Source: M3007 sp046296435
Lineage (GTDB): Bacteria > Bacteroidota > Bacteroidia > Chitinophagales > Saprospiraceae
Length of the DNA: 64,000 nt
NCBI GenBank assembly: GCA_046296435.1
Contig: JBKBLI010000012.1
Location: 4,950-68,949 of the forward strand
Direction: 5' to 3'
Shown here: piece after piece, positions 8,755 through 17,295 of the stretch
Numbering within the stretch: the first letter of the stretch is position 1
How the letters are laid out: each line of letters starts with the position of its first letter
The notes under the pieces: model-generated
What the model saw: the letters and a program-made list of their open reading frames with translations, nothing else
Databases searched by the model: none
Told to the model about the DNA's origin: nothing
Made by a program: the position numbers and the translations under genes

Positions 8755-11172
8755 TTATTGCGCGTTCTTGACGTATTTTTCCAACCACTGATCCATTTCC
8801 CAGAGCATGTGCATGATGGACTCGCGGGCGCGATATCCGTGGCTCTCGGCCGGCAGCGCCACATAGCGCGCGGTGGCGCCGTGTCCTTTGAGCGCGGCGT
8901 AAAAGCGTTCGCTTTGGATCGGGAAAGTGCCGGAATTGTTGTCGGCTTCGCCGTGAATGAGCAGGATGGGCGTCTTGATCCGATCGGCAAAATTGAAGGG
9001 CGACATGGTGTAATATACCTCTGGCGCCTGCCAATAGGTGCGCTCCTCCGATTGGAATCCGAAGGGCGTCAGCGTGCGGTTGTAAGCTCCGCTTCGGGCG
9101 ATACCCGCCGCAAACAGATCCGTATGGGCCAGCAGGTTGGCCGTCATAAACGCCCCGTAAGAGTGGCCGCCGACGGCAATTCGCTTTGGGTCGGCCACGC
9201 CCATGCGCACCAGCGTATCGACCGCAGCCCGGGCGTTGGCTTTGAGTTGGGCGATGAAAGTCTCGTTGGGTTCGGCGTCGCCCTCGCCAATGATGGGCAT
9301 ACTGAAGTTGTCGAACACGGCATACCCGCGCACAATCCAGTAAAGGGGCGAACCCCAATTGAGCCGGATGAACTGGTAGGGCGATCCGGCAACCTGCCCG
9401 GCGGCGTCGGCGCTCTTAAATTCGCGGGGGTAAGCCCACATGAACGTGGGCAACGGCCCGTCTTTGGCCGGATCGTAGTGCGGGGGCAAGTAGAGCGTGC
9501 CGGTCATTTCGACACCGTCGGCGCGTCGGTAGCGGATCAGAGTTTTGGAGGCCTTGCTCAACCCGGCGTAGGGATTTTCGAATCGGGTAAGGGCGCGCAG
9601 CGTATCGACGCCCGCCTGCCGTACGCAGTAGTTGGGCGGTTCTTCGGTCGATTCGCGGCGCGTGATCAGAAGTCCCTTTTCGGGATCAACGAGAGCCACG
9701 GGCGTTTCGTAATACGGAGCCTGCGAGCGCCAGCGTTCGCGGATGGACTTGTCGCTCAGGTCGAATTCGCTGAAGAAAGGGCGGTCGCCCTCCGGCGAGG
9801 CGCCCTGACCAATGAGGTAGAGGACGCGCCTGCCACCGTCGGCAAGCAGGGCGCTGCGCCCGAAACGGTTAGGCGCGGTTGCGAAGGTTCCGGGATCATT
9901 ATAGCGGTCCTCGGAAGAGCGGTCGAAGAGGGTTTCGATGCCCGACTGTGGGCTTCCGGGCCGCCAGATGCTCGTGATTTGGCGGCGGTTCGTCCACCAG
10001 CCTTCATAGACGAGGGCGAGTTGGTCGTCGCCCCAGGTTACGCCCCGATAGCGCAGGCGCAAAGCAGGGCCCGGCTGCGGCTGCCCCTGAAAAGGAGCCG
10101 ACAGACTGAACAACTGATCGCGGATTTCGCTGGCTTTGCGCGGGTCTCCTTCATCCTGCGCTTCGACCCAGTAAAGCGTGGCGGGCGCGTCGGCGCGCCA
10201 CGCAAAACTCCGCGGCCCCGTTTGTACGCCGTCAAAGCCCTGCGGAATTTTGTCCAACAGGGGATGCTCGGCAATCACGCGGACCACCTGCCCCTTAAGG
10301 TCCCAAATGGCGGTGATCTCCGGAAATCGAGAGGCAGGCACAAGGTATGAGTACGGTCGCCTCAGCGTAGATACCAACAGATAACGGCCGTCGGGCGAAG
10401 CGCTGAAGCCTGAGATGACGCCGACCTGGCCGATATTGACGCGTTTGCCCGAACCGGCATCGATCAGGGCCATCTGCGCCCGGGCGTAGTAATCGAACAG
10501 GGCCTCGTCGTGCGCGTTGGTCAAAAGATCCTGATAGGTGCGGACGGGCGCCCCTTTGCCCTCGTTGAACTGTACGATTGGCCCGACAGGCGTAGGGTTG
10601 GCCTGCGGCGGAGCGCCCCGACCGGCGGGGATCATGGCACAGGCGAGGCGTTGGTTGTCGAGCCAGACGTGAGGCGCGCCGGGCATGGCGGCGTTCACTT
10701 CGGTAGCGATGCGGCGGGCTTTGGCCGTTTTGACCTCGGCCACCCAGAGCTCGACGCCGTTCGGAGCGGTATGTATAAAGGCCATGCGATTCCCGTCGGG
10801 CGACCAACTGAGGTACTGGATTTGCGGTTGGGCCGGCAGCCCCTGTATTTTTCGCTCGCGCCCATCGGCGATGTCAATGAGGGTAAGCCCGTTGTAAGAG
10901 ACGCTCCGACTGGGCCCGTTGGTCCGCGGATTGATGCGGATACCGGCGAGCCGCAGTTCGGGCTGCGCCACTTCGCCAATCGGCGGGTAGCCGGGCTGTT
11001 CAAGCAGCAAAAGGGCGCTGCGGTCGGGGCTGACGCTTACGCCCGGCGTAGCCGGCGCGTCAACGAGACGCGCAATCTCTGGCGGCGGCGTTTGGTAGGT
11101 GAGGGGCGTTTGCGCGACACTCAAAGCTGTGCTCATGATGGCGAAGAGCGCAATGACAAGTAGTTTTTTCAT
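8755..11172 (-). CDS. S9 family peptidase (prolyl oligopeptidase / glutamyl endopeptidase-like), exported
   Basis: 805 residues with a Sec signal peptide (MKKLLVIALFAIMSTALSVAQ), a beta-propeller-like middle (repeated SPDG motifs such as LSWSPDGNRMAF and SASPDGRYLL) and a C-terminal alpha/beta-hydrolase. The catalytic triad reads Ser671 in GGHSYGAFM, Asp744 in HGEADNNSG and His778 in ESHGYRA. GHSYGAFM with a propeller is the S9D (glutamyl endopeptidase) pattern. The protein probably acts in the periplasm on peptides. A TACTTTTG element lies 75 bases upstream. It converges with the anti-sigma operon. Confidence 0.93.
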   Translation of the reverse strand: MKKLLVIALFAIMSTALSVAQTPLTYQTPPPEIARLVDAPATPGVSVSPDRSALLLLEQPGYPPIGEVAQPELRLAGIRINPRTNGPSRSVSYNGLTLIDIADGRERKIQGLPAQPQIQYLSWSPDGNRMAFIHTAPNGVELWVAEVKTAKARRIATEVNAAMPGAPHVWLDNQRLACAMIPAGRGAPPQANPTPVGPIVQFNEGKGAPVRTYQDLLTNAHDEALFDYYARAQMALIDAGSGKRVNIGQVGVISGFSASPDGRYLLVSTLRRPYSYLVPASRFPEITAIWDLKGQVVRVIAEHPLLDKIPQGFDGVQTGPRSFAWRADAPATLYWVEAQDEGDPRKASEIRDQLFSLSAPFQGQPQPGPALRLRYRGVTWGDDQLALVYEGWWTNRRQITSIWRPGSPQSGIETLFDRSSEDRYNDPGTFATAPNRFGRSALLADGGRRVLYLIGQGASPEGDRPFFSEFDLSDKSIRERWRSQAPYYETPVALVDPEKGLLITRRESTEEPPNYCVRQAGVDTLRALTRFENPYAGLSKASKTLIRYRRADGVEMTGTLYLPPHYDPAKDGPLPTFMWAYPREFKSADAAGQVAGSPYQFIRLNWGSPLYWIVRGYAVFDNFSMPIIGEGDAEPNETFIAQLKANARAAVDTLVRMGVADPKRIAVGGHSYGAFMTANLLAHTDLFAAGIARSGAYNRTLTPFGFQSEERTYWQAPEVYYTMSPFNFADRIKTPILLIHGEADNNSGTFPIQSERFYAALKGHGATARYVALPAESHGYRARESIMHMLWEMDQWLEKYVKNAQ

Positions 11173-11246
11173 GGCAAAAAAAAAGCGAAGATTGAAAAAC
11201 TACCCCGGAGCAAGCCGGGGAATCGGATCAAGGGTCTAAAATTGCG

Positions 11247-11254
11247 CAAAAGTA
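11247..11254 (-). promoter_or_regulatory. -7 promoter element of the S9 peptidase
   Basis: CAAAAGTA, i.e. TACTTTTG on the minus strand, 75 bases upstream of the ATG at 11172. Confidence 0.6.
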
Positions 11255-11307
11255 GCGTTTTTGTCAAAAATATGGCGGCATACGCGCCTACCCCCCAAAC
11301 CCGCGTC

Positions 11308-12609
11308 TTAACCCTGCGTAAAAACATACGCCCCCAGCAGGGCCAAGCTCAGCAAGAGGTAAAGACGGATATCCAACCAATCGCCCGTGCGCACCCGGGC
11401 GCGCTTTTCCAGCAACCAGATCAACCCCGCTTTTTCAACAAAAAAAGCGACGACCATCGACCAGGCGACTCCCTGAAGCCCGGCAATCCTGATCAAAACC
11501 AAACCGAGCGCTACCTTAACGCCCAACTCCAACAGGCCGACGCCGAAAATCCAGCGCGGACGCCCGATGGCCAACACCACTGCGTTGGGCAACAACACCC
11601 GACTGGCCGTCAGCAGCAGACAAATCCGAAACACCGGGGCCGACTCCTCAAACTCAGGATTGAAAACCGCCCGAAATAGCGTATCTGTCCAAGGCATCAA
11701 AAACATGGCAAAAGCAAACGCAACCAACATCAGACGGCGTCCCCGCCGTTTGAGCTCGGCCATGCCCTCGTCCAGACGCTCGCTCAGCAGCGGGATGAGC
11801 GCGGCGCCAAGAGCGGTCGCCAGGGCCAAAGCCAACGGCAACTCGCGCGCGCCATAGCGATAGACGGCAAAGATGCGTTCGTCGCGATAGTGCTGGGCCA
11901 CCAACCACAGGTCGAACAAAAGCACAGCCGAACCGGCCAGCATGTTGAGCGAAAGGGGGTACGCAAAACGCAGGTAAGCGGCCCAATGGTCAAAAGGCGG
12001 AAGATGCGGACGCGCATCGCGCAACACGACCCAAGCCGCCCAGACTAAGCGCAGCGCCCCAAGCGCAACCAGCGCGCCAATGCTGCCCGCTAACCCATAT
12101 CCGGCATAGGCCGGCACAAAAACGGCTATGGCATACAAGCCAAACCCCGTCGCACCCCAAAGCAAAAGCGCCCCATGCCTTTGCCGCAGCAGAAAAACGT
12201 ACTCTATGGGATACACCGGCAAGTGCAACAACAGATACAAGCCGTACAAACGGAAATACGGCAAGCGCTCTACGCCGGTCAGGGCAGGCGTGATCCATCT
12301 TTCGCCCACCATCCACACCCCATACAAGGCCGCCGCAAACGCGCAAAAGAGGGCAAATACCTGAAACAAAAAGGCCGGACGCTCCGCTTCGTCCAGGCGC
12401 GCATACAACGGACTGATGGCCTGCAACAGCCCGTTGACGACAAACACGCTGAGCGTTGAGCCGACGTACAGCAGGGCTTCGTAGCGGCCAATATCGCCGG
12501 CGCTCAAGCCTGACTTGGCCAGCAGTACGCTGACGCCGATGGCCGACCCCACCCGCATCAATTGATACGCCTGCATGGACAAGGCTGCGCCCGGCGCAAA
12601 GCGGCTCAT
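11308..12609 (-). CDS. Polysaccharide flippase / MATE-like membrane protein
   Basis: 433-residue polytopic protein with about 12-14 hydrophobic helices and no soluble domain, of the Wzx/MviN-like oligosaccharide flippase type. The N-terminus AYQLMRVGSAIGVSVLLAKSGLSAGDIGRYE resembles the first helix and loop of such flippases. The ATG at 12609 lies one base after the leuS stop (TGA G ATG); a TTG at 12621 would overlap leuS. Close coupling to leuS is positional; function in export of lipid-linked sugars is inferred from family only. Confidence 0.75.
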   Translation of the reverse strand: MSRFAPGAALSMQAYQLMRVGSAIGVSVLLAKSGLSAGDIGRYEALLYVGSTLSVFVVNGLLQAISPLYARLDEAERPAFLFQVFALFCAFAAALYGVWMVGERWITPALTGVERLPYFRLYGLYLLLHLPVYPIEYVFLLRQRHGALLLWGATGFGLYAIAVFVPAYAGYGLAGSIGALVALGALRLVWAAWVVLRDARPHLPPFDHWAAYLRFAYPLSLNMLAGSAVLLFDLWLVAQHYRDERIFAVYRYGARELPLALALATALGAALIPLLSERLDEGMAELKRRGRRLMLVAFAFAMFLMPWTDTLFRAVFNPEFEESAPVFRICLLLTASRVLLPNAVVLAIGRPRWIFGVGLLELGVKVALGLVLIRIAGLQGVAWSMVVAFFVEKAGLIWLLEKRARVRTGDWLDIRLYLLLSLALLGAYVFTQG

Positions 12610-12610
12610 C

Positions 12611-15523
12611 TCAAGCCACAATGTTGATCATGCGCTTGGGGACAAACACCACCTTCTTCGGAGGCTTGCCCTCCAGCCATTTTTGAACCTGCGGGAGCGC
12701 AAGAGCGGCCGACTCTGCCTGCGCGGCGTCGGCGTCGGCCGGTAGCTCGAGCTGGGCGCGGAGCTTGCCGTTGATCTGCACCGGATAGTTGACCGTATCG
12801 CTGTGCAGGTATGCCTCGTCGTGCGCGGGCCATGCCGCGTCGAAGATGCTTGCGGAGTGGCCCATGCGCTCCCACAACTCCTCCGCCACAAAGGGGGCAA
12901 AAGGCGCGAGCAGTATGGCGAAAGGTTCCAACACGGCGCGGCTGCAGGTCTTGGCGGCGGCCAGTTCGTTGGCGGCAATCATCAGACTGCTCACGCAAGT
13001 ATTGAGCGAAAAGCGCTCGATGTCGGCGGTGATGCGTTTGATCGCCCCGTGCAGAGCGCGGAGCGCTTCCGGGCTGGGGGCGTCGTCGTTGACCCTGCAG
13101 GCGTCGGTATCGTCCATGTAAAGCGCCCAGACCTTTTTGAGAAAATTGTAAACCCCCGTAATGCCTTTGGTATCCCAGGGCTTGCTCGCTTCTACCGGCC
13201 CGAGGAACATTTCGTACATGCGGAAACAATCCGCTCCGTATTGCGCGATGACATCGTCCGGATTGACCACGTTGTATTTTGACTTGGACATCTTGCCCAC
13301 CTCGGCGCGCAGGTAAAAAGGCGCGCCGTCGGCAGACTTCAGAAACGCCGAACTGGCGTACTCCGGACGCCAGGTTTTGAAACGGGCTATGCCCTCGGCG
13401 TCCAGACAAGCCTGGCGCGCATCGCCTACGTAGCTCACAAAGTCGGCGTGCACCAGCACCTCTGCCAGATCGGCGGGGTCGGCGTCGCGCGCCAACTCAG
13501 CGCTCAGGAAGGTCTTGTCGCTCTTGCGCATGTACGCGGAGGTCACTATACCCTGAATCATGCCCTGATTGACCAATTTGCGGTAAGGCTCGTCGGTAGG
13601 GACAATCCCGCAATCGTACAGGAATTTGTGCCACATGCGCGAGTAGAGCAAGTGACCGACCGCGTGCTCCGCGCCGCCGATGTAGAAATCCACGNNNNNN
13701 NNNNNNNNNNNNNNNNNNNNNNNNNNNNNNNNNNNNNNNNNNNNNNNNNNNNNNNNNNNNNNNNNNNNNNNNNNNNNNNNNNNNNNNNNNNNGTCCCGCC
13801 AATAGTTCAGGGCCTCTGGAGAGGCCAGAGCCTCGTCGTTACGCGGATCCATGAAGCGCAAAAAATACCAAGAGGATCCCGCAAACCCGGGCATGGTATC
13901 CGTCTCGCGCAGCAGGGTCCTGCCTTCAGCGCTTTGCAGCGTTTTCCAGTCGTTCAGTTTGTCCAAGGGGCCTTTGCCGCCTGCCGCCTTGAAGTCCTCT
14001 GTGTAGGGCAATTCGAGCGGCAACTCGGCGTCGGGTAGCGCATGGGCTACGCCGTCGGCGTCGTACACGATCGGGAATGGCTCGCCCCAGTAGCGTTGGC
14101 GCGAGTAGTTGGCGTCGCGCAGTTTGTACTGTACGCGCACGGCTCCGATGCCCATTTCGGTTATCCGGGCGCAAGCCGCGCGGATGGCCTCGTTGACCTC
14201 CAGACCGTCGAGGAAGTCCGATTGGATCATGCGCCCCACCTTGTCGCCTATTCCCGCGCCTTCGTACCCGCTTTTGTCCACAATTTGCAGCACGGGCAAG
14301 TTGAATTTTTCGGCAAAACGCAGGTCGCGTTCGTCGTCGCCCGGCACCGCCATGATGGCGCCCGCCCCGTATCCTTTGAGCACATACTCGGCGATGTAGA
14401 TCGGCAGCTTCGCCCCCGTGAACGGATGCAGGGCATAGGATCCGGTAAATGCGCCGCTGACCGTTTTTTCGGACTTGCGCTCCAACTCTGTGCGGCTTTT
14501 TACCCAGTCTAAGTAGGTCGTTACCTCGGCCGCCTGTTCGGGCGCGACGAGCGTCGCTACCAGATCGTGCTCGGGGGCCAGCACCATGAACGTAGCGCCG
14601 AAGATCGTATCGGGACGCGTGGTATAGACTTCGAGGAGTTGGTCGGAACCGTCTATTTTGAAAAAAATCTGCGCGCCCTCCGAGCGTCCGATCCAGTTGC
14701 GCTGCATCGCGATGAGCGCCTCCGGGAAATCCACCCGCTCTAAGCCCTCCAACAGGCGTTCGGCGTATGCCGTGATCCGCATGCTCCACTGCAACATGGG
14801 TCGCTGCACCACCGGATGGCCGCCGCGCTCGCTCACGCCATTGACCACCTCGTCGTTGCTGAGCACCGAGTTGAGGGCCTCGCACCAGTTGACATAGCTC
14901 ACCTTGCGATACATCAGGCGGTAATTCATCAGCGTCTCGGCTTGCTCGCGGGCGCTCATGGCTCGCCATTGCGCGGCGTCGAAGATCGCGTCGCAGCTAT
15001 TCGCAGCCTTCACCCGCGTATTGCCGTAGCGCTCAAATTCGGCTACCAATTCCGATATGGCGCGCGCCTTGTTCAGGTCCTGATCGTAGTAGCTATTGAA
15101 CATGCGCAGAAAGATCCACTGCGTCCATCGGTAGTAATCCGGGGCGCAGGTGCTGATCTCGCGGCTCCAGTCGTAGCAAAAGCCGATAGAGCGCATCTGG
15201 GATTTGTACCGACGAATATTTTCGGCCGTGGAGACGGCAGGGTGTATCCCGTTTTCGATGGCGTATTGTTCGGCCGGCAGCCCAAAAGCGTCGAAACCCA
15301 TAGGGTGCAGCACATTATATCCGCAGAGGCGTTTGTAACGGCTCAGGATGTCGCTGGCAATGTAGCCCAGGGGGTGCCCAACGTGTAGCCCCGCTCCGGA
15401 GGGGTAAGGGAACATGTCCAGAACGTAATACTTGGGCCGGTCGCTGCGGTTCGATACGCGATAGAGGTCCGTTTGTTCCCAACGGACGCGCCATTTTTCT
15501 TCGATGCTGGAAGGCGTGTACAA
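12611..15523 (-). CDS. leuS: Leucyl-tRNA synthetase, interrupted by N-run
   Basis: Class I aminoacyl-tRNA synthetase charging tRNA-Leu. HIGH is HVGH (47-50, GLHVGHPLGY) and KMSKS is KMSKSKYN near the catalytic C-terminal half; the editing (CP1) domain spans the middle. The 970-codon frame contains an N-run between EALNYWRD and VDFYIGGAEHAVGHLLYSR, residues that are adjacent in leucyl-tRNA synthetases, so the real protein should be about 937 residues. The only start after the in-frame stop is TTG at 15523. The downstream flippase starts one base after its stop. Confidence 0.96.
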   Translation of the reverse strand: MYTPSSIEEKWRVRWEQTDLYRVSNRSDRPKYYVLDMFPYPSGAGLHVGHPLGYIASDILSRYKRLCGYNVLHPMGFDAFGLPAEQYAIENGIHPAVSTAENIRRYKSQMRSIGFCYDWSREISTCAPDYYRWTQWIFLRMFNSYYDQDLNKARAISELVAEFERYGNTRVKAANSCDAIFDAAQWRAMSAREQAETLMNYRLMYRKVSYVNWCEALNSVLSNDEVVNGVSERGGHPVVQRPMLQWSMRITAYAERLLEGLERVDFPEALIAMQRNWIGRSEGAQIFFKIDGSDQLLEVYTTRPDTIFGATFMVLAPEHDLVATLVAPEQAAEVTTYLDWVKSRTELERKSEKTVSGAFTGSYALHPFTGAKLPIYIAEYVLKGYGAGAIMAVPGDDERDLRFAEKFNLPVLQIVDKSGYEGAGIGDKVGRMIQSDFLDGLEVNEAIRAACARITEMGIGAVRVQYKLRDANYSRQRYWGEPFPIVYDADGVAHALPDAELPLELPYTEDFKAAGGKGPLDKLNDWKTLQSAEGRTLLRETDTMPGFAGSSWYFLRFMDPRNDEALASPEALNYWRDXXXXXXXXXXXXXXXXXXXXXXXXXXXXXXXXXVDFYIGGAEHAVGHLLYSRMWHKFLYDCGIVPTDEPYRKLVNQGMIQGIVTSAYMRKSDKTFLSAELARDADPADLAEVLVHADFVSYVGDARQACLDAEGIARFKTWRPEYASSAFLKSADGAPFYLRAEVGKMSKSKYNVVNPDDVIAQYGADCFRMYEMFLGPVEASKPWDTKGITGVYNFLKKVWALYMDDTDACRVNDDAPSPEALRALHGAIKRITADIERFSLNTCVSSLMIAANELAAAKTCSRAVLEPFAILLAPFAPFVAEELWERMGHSASIFDAAWPAHDEAYLHSDTVNYPVQINGKLRAQLELPADADAAQAESAALALPQVQKWLEGKPPKKVVFVPKRMINIVA
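13695..13792. other. N-run, 98 bases
   Basis: Inside leuS. The flanks join perfectly (codons GAC GTG) if the contigs overlap by one C, so nothing is missing; N count equals 99 minus 1. Confidence 0.85.
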
Positions 15524-15720
15524 TGCTGTTTATTTTTATCTTGTCAAAAAAAGGTATCCCGGATCCTGCCGCCGGCTATACGCGTCGCCCGGCAGATATT
15601 TATTCGGGAAAAAGGCATGGGTAAAGGGGGAGGTGACGGCGTGGGGGCTGGAGGCGCGGGTCGCGCGACCCATCGCCCCTTACTCGCGCCCAAGTGAACG
15701 GCGCTGAGGCCGGCCGCAAA
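15524..15720. other. Intergenic region upstream of leuS
   Basis: 197 bases. Contains the 14-base perfect palindrome GGGTCGCGCGACCC at 15658-15671 and a run of G-rich sequence. It lies between the leuS start and the enoyl-CoA hydratase stop (both minus strand). No clear TAnnTTTG element for leuS was found. Confidence 0.5.
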
Positions 15721-16491
15721 CTATTTAGCTTTAAATTGAGCGATTGCATTTTTTGTAAAATCAGACAGCGAAAGTCGGCCGCTGATAGCAGCCCGCTCGT
15801 CCAGCAGGGCGTCCCAATGTTCGCAGCCCTGCCAAAAGATGCGCTTAAGTTCGCCCAAGGCCTCCGGGCTAAACCCGCAGAGGCGACGTACGAACGACTC
15901 CAAATAGGCGTCTAATTGTTCGACGCTCTCGAAAGCCTCCTGAAAAAGCCCTTTACCTTTGGCCCATTCGGCAGTCTGCCACTCGTCGGGGTTGAGCGCC
16001 ATTTGGCTGAAGGCGGCCAATCCAACTTTGCGTTCGACGGCTGGGCCGATCACAAAAGGCCCGAAGCCCACAGCCAGTTCGCTCAATCGGATGGAGGCAT
16101 ACTGAGAAGCCAGGCAATAATCGGTAGCAGCCGCAAGCCCTACCCCGCCTCCGACGGCCTTGCCATGTATGCGGCCCACCACGATCTTCGGGCAGCGCCG
16201 CATGGCATTGATTACGGATCCGAAGCCGCTGAAAAACCGGTGTGCCGTCTGTGCGTCGTCGATAGCGACCAACTCGTCGAAACTGGCGCCGGCGCAGAAG
16301 GTTTTGTGCGTATCGCTGCGCAAAATGATTACCCGCACGTCGCTGCGCCCACCCAGAGATTCAAAAGCCTCGGTCAGCGCCTTGAGCAGCGTGGCGGGCA
16401 GACTGTTGTGCGCCGGATGGTAAAAGCGCACTTCGGCGGCGCCAGCCGGCCCTGTCTCTATGCGCACGTATCCTTGCGTATCTTCCATCAT
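15721..16491 (-). CDS. Enoyl-CoA hydratase/isomerase family protein
   Basis: 256-residue crotonase-fold protein. Oxyanion-hole segments are FCAGASFDEL and IHGKAVGGGVGLAAATDYCLAS; the active-site helix reads IRLSELAVGFGPFVIGPAVERKVG. This SEL-x-x-G-x-x-P-x-x-IGP-x-V arrangement is close to methylglutaconyl-CoA hydratase (leucine catabolism), but other short-chain enoyl-CoA hydratases are possible. The start is one of two adjacent ATGs (16491 or 16488). A TACCTTTG element lies 18 bases upstream. Confidence 0.88.
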   Translation of the reverse strand: MMEDTQGYVRIETGPAGAAEVRFYHPAHNSLPATLLKALTEAFESLGGRSDVRVIILRSDTHKTFCAGASFDELVAIDDAQTAHRFFSGFGSVINAMRRCPKIVVGRIHGKAVGGGVGLAAATDYCLASQYASIRLSELAVGFGPFVIGPAVERKVGLAAFSQMALNPDEWQTAEWAKGKGLFQEAFESVEQLDAYLESFVRRLCGFSPEALGELKRIFWQGCEHWDALLDERAAISGRLSLSDFTKNAIAQFKAK

Positions 16492-16509
16492 ATGCTATTG
16501 AAAACGACG

Positions 16510-16517
16510 CAAAGGTA
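16510..16517 (-). promoter_or_regulatory. -7 promoter element of the enoyl-CoA hydratase
   Basis: CAAAGGTA, i.e. TACCTTTG on the minus strand, 18 bases before the ATG at 16491. Confidence 0.65.
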
Positions 16518-16600
16518 GGCCAATCCAACGTTAGCGGACACAAATGCGCAAAAAAAACTTGAGCGCCCGGACTCCGCCGCATGCGGAAGTCCATTTTGAT

Positions 16601-16775
16601 TCAGAAAAAATAGACAAAAAACCAGACCAGAAATGCCGCAAGTAAGAGGGCTACCGCAATGGCGGCCAAAGTGGATAAGCGCAAGAATGGAATGCGTTTG
16701 CGTGGGGACGCCCGCCTGGTTTTGAGGCGTTTTTCCAACTGGCGCCATACGCGTTCGGGCGGCTTTTCCTGCAGC
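16601..16775 (-). CDS. Small membrane protein, C-terminal part only
   Basis: Frame opening out of the N-run with LQEKPPERVWRQLEKRL, a basic stretch (KTRRASPRKRIPFLR) and one terminal transmembrane helix (about 25 residues ending VWFFVYFF). PPERVW-x-x-LE is a motif I associate with short proteins encoded directly after ECF sigma genes in this phylum. The frame differs from that of the sigma gene on the other side of the gap, so its own start must lie in the hidden sequence. Role, possibly anti-sigma-like, is inference. Confidence 0.5.
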
Positions 16776-16873
16776 NNNNNNNNNNNNNNNNNNNNNNNNN
16801 NNNNNNNNNNNNNNNNNNNNNNNNNNNNNNNNNNNNNNNNNNNNNNNNNNNNNNNNNNNNNNNNNNNNNNNNN
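16776..16873. other. N-run, 98 bases, hiding real sequence
   Basis: Between sigma region 2 (GSFEGWMRRIVV) and PPERVW. The frames on the two sides do not match, and sigma region 4 plus the start of the next gene are absent; at least several hundred bases are probably lost. Confidence 0.75.
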
Positions 16874-17100
16874 ACTACAATACGCCGCATCCAACCCTCG
16901 AAGCTGCCCACGCCGTTGTAGGACGCCACCTCGGACAGGATTTTGTAAAAACCGCTGACCAGCGCCTCTTCCGCATCCTCGGGGGTCTTGAGGTAACGCC
17001 TGCATACGCTGTACAAAAGCGGGGAATAGCGCTCGTACAGGCGTCTCTGTGTCGGCGGGTGCTGCGCGCGCAACCCGTCCAGAAATGCTTCATCTATCAT
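16874..17100 (-). CDS. ECF-family sigma factor, N-terminal part only
   Basis: 75 residues of an ECF sigma factor from ATG 17100: a LYERYSPLLYSVCRRYL helix and PEDAEEALVSGFYKILSEV, typical of region 2, ending GSFEGWMRRIVV at the gap. Family members continue with N-x-ALMYLR and about 110 more residues including region 4, which is not found on the far side of the gap. Unlike the sigma gene at 7054 it has no RskA-type partner. Confidence 0.8.
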
Positions 17101-17215
17101 CGCGTGACTGCTGTCGAACTTTCCATAAAGTACGGCTCAACAGTATATTAGATGCATCCGGAGGGAATAGTGGCGTTTGGGGGTGGCGATTTTGGTCGGG
17201 TCGGCGTACGATGCG

Positions 17216-17268
17216 CGAGGGGGCCGGGGCGGGGCGCGCAATCCGCGCTCCTCTCCCCGACCCCCTCG
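17216..17268. terminator. GC-rich inverted repeat between htpG and sigma gene
   Basis: CGAGGGGG (17216-17223) pairs with CCCCCTCG (17261-17268), with further G/C pairing inside. It lies just past the htpG stop codon on the minus strand; no T-tract follows, so terminator function is uncertain. Confidence 0.4.
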
Positions 17269-17295
17269 ACCAGCACCCGCGCTTTTTGCCGTCGA

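Noticed and set aside
8758..10350. 530-codon plus-strand frame opposite the S9 peptidase
   Set aside because: Shadow of the S9 gene; Gly/Val/Arg-rich composition typical of reverse frames in GC-rich DNA.
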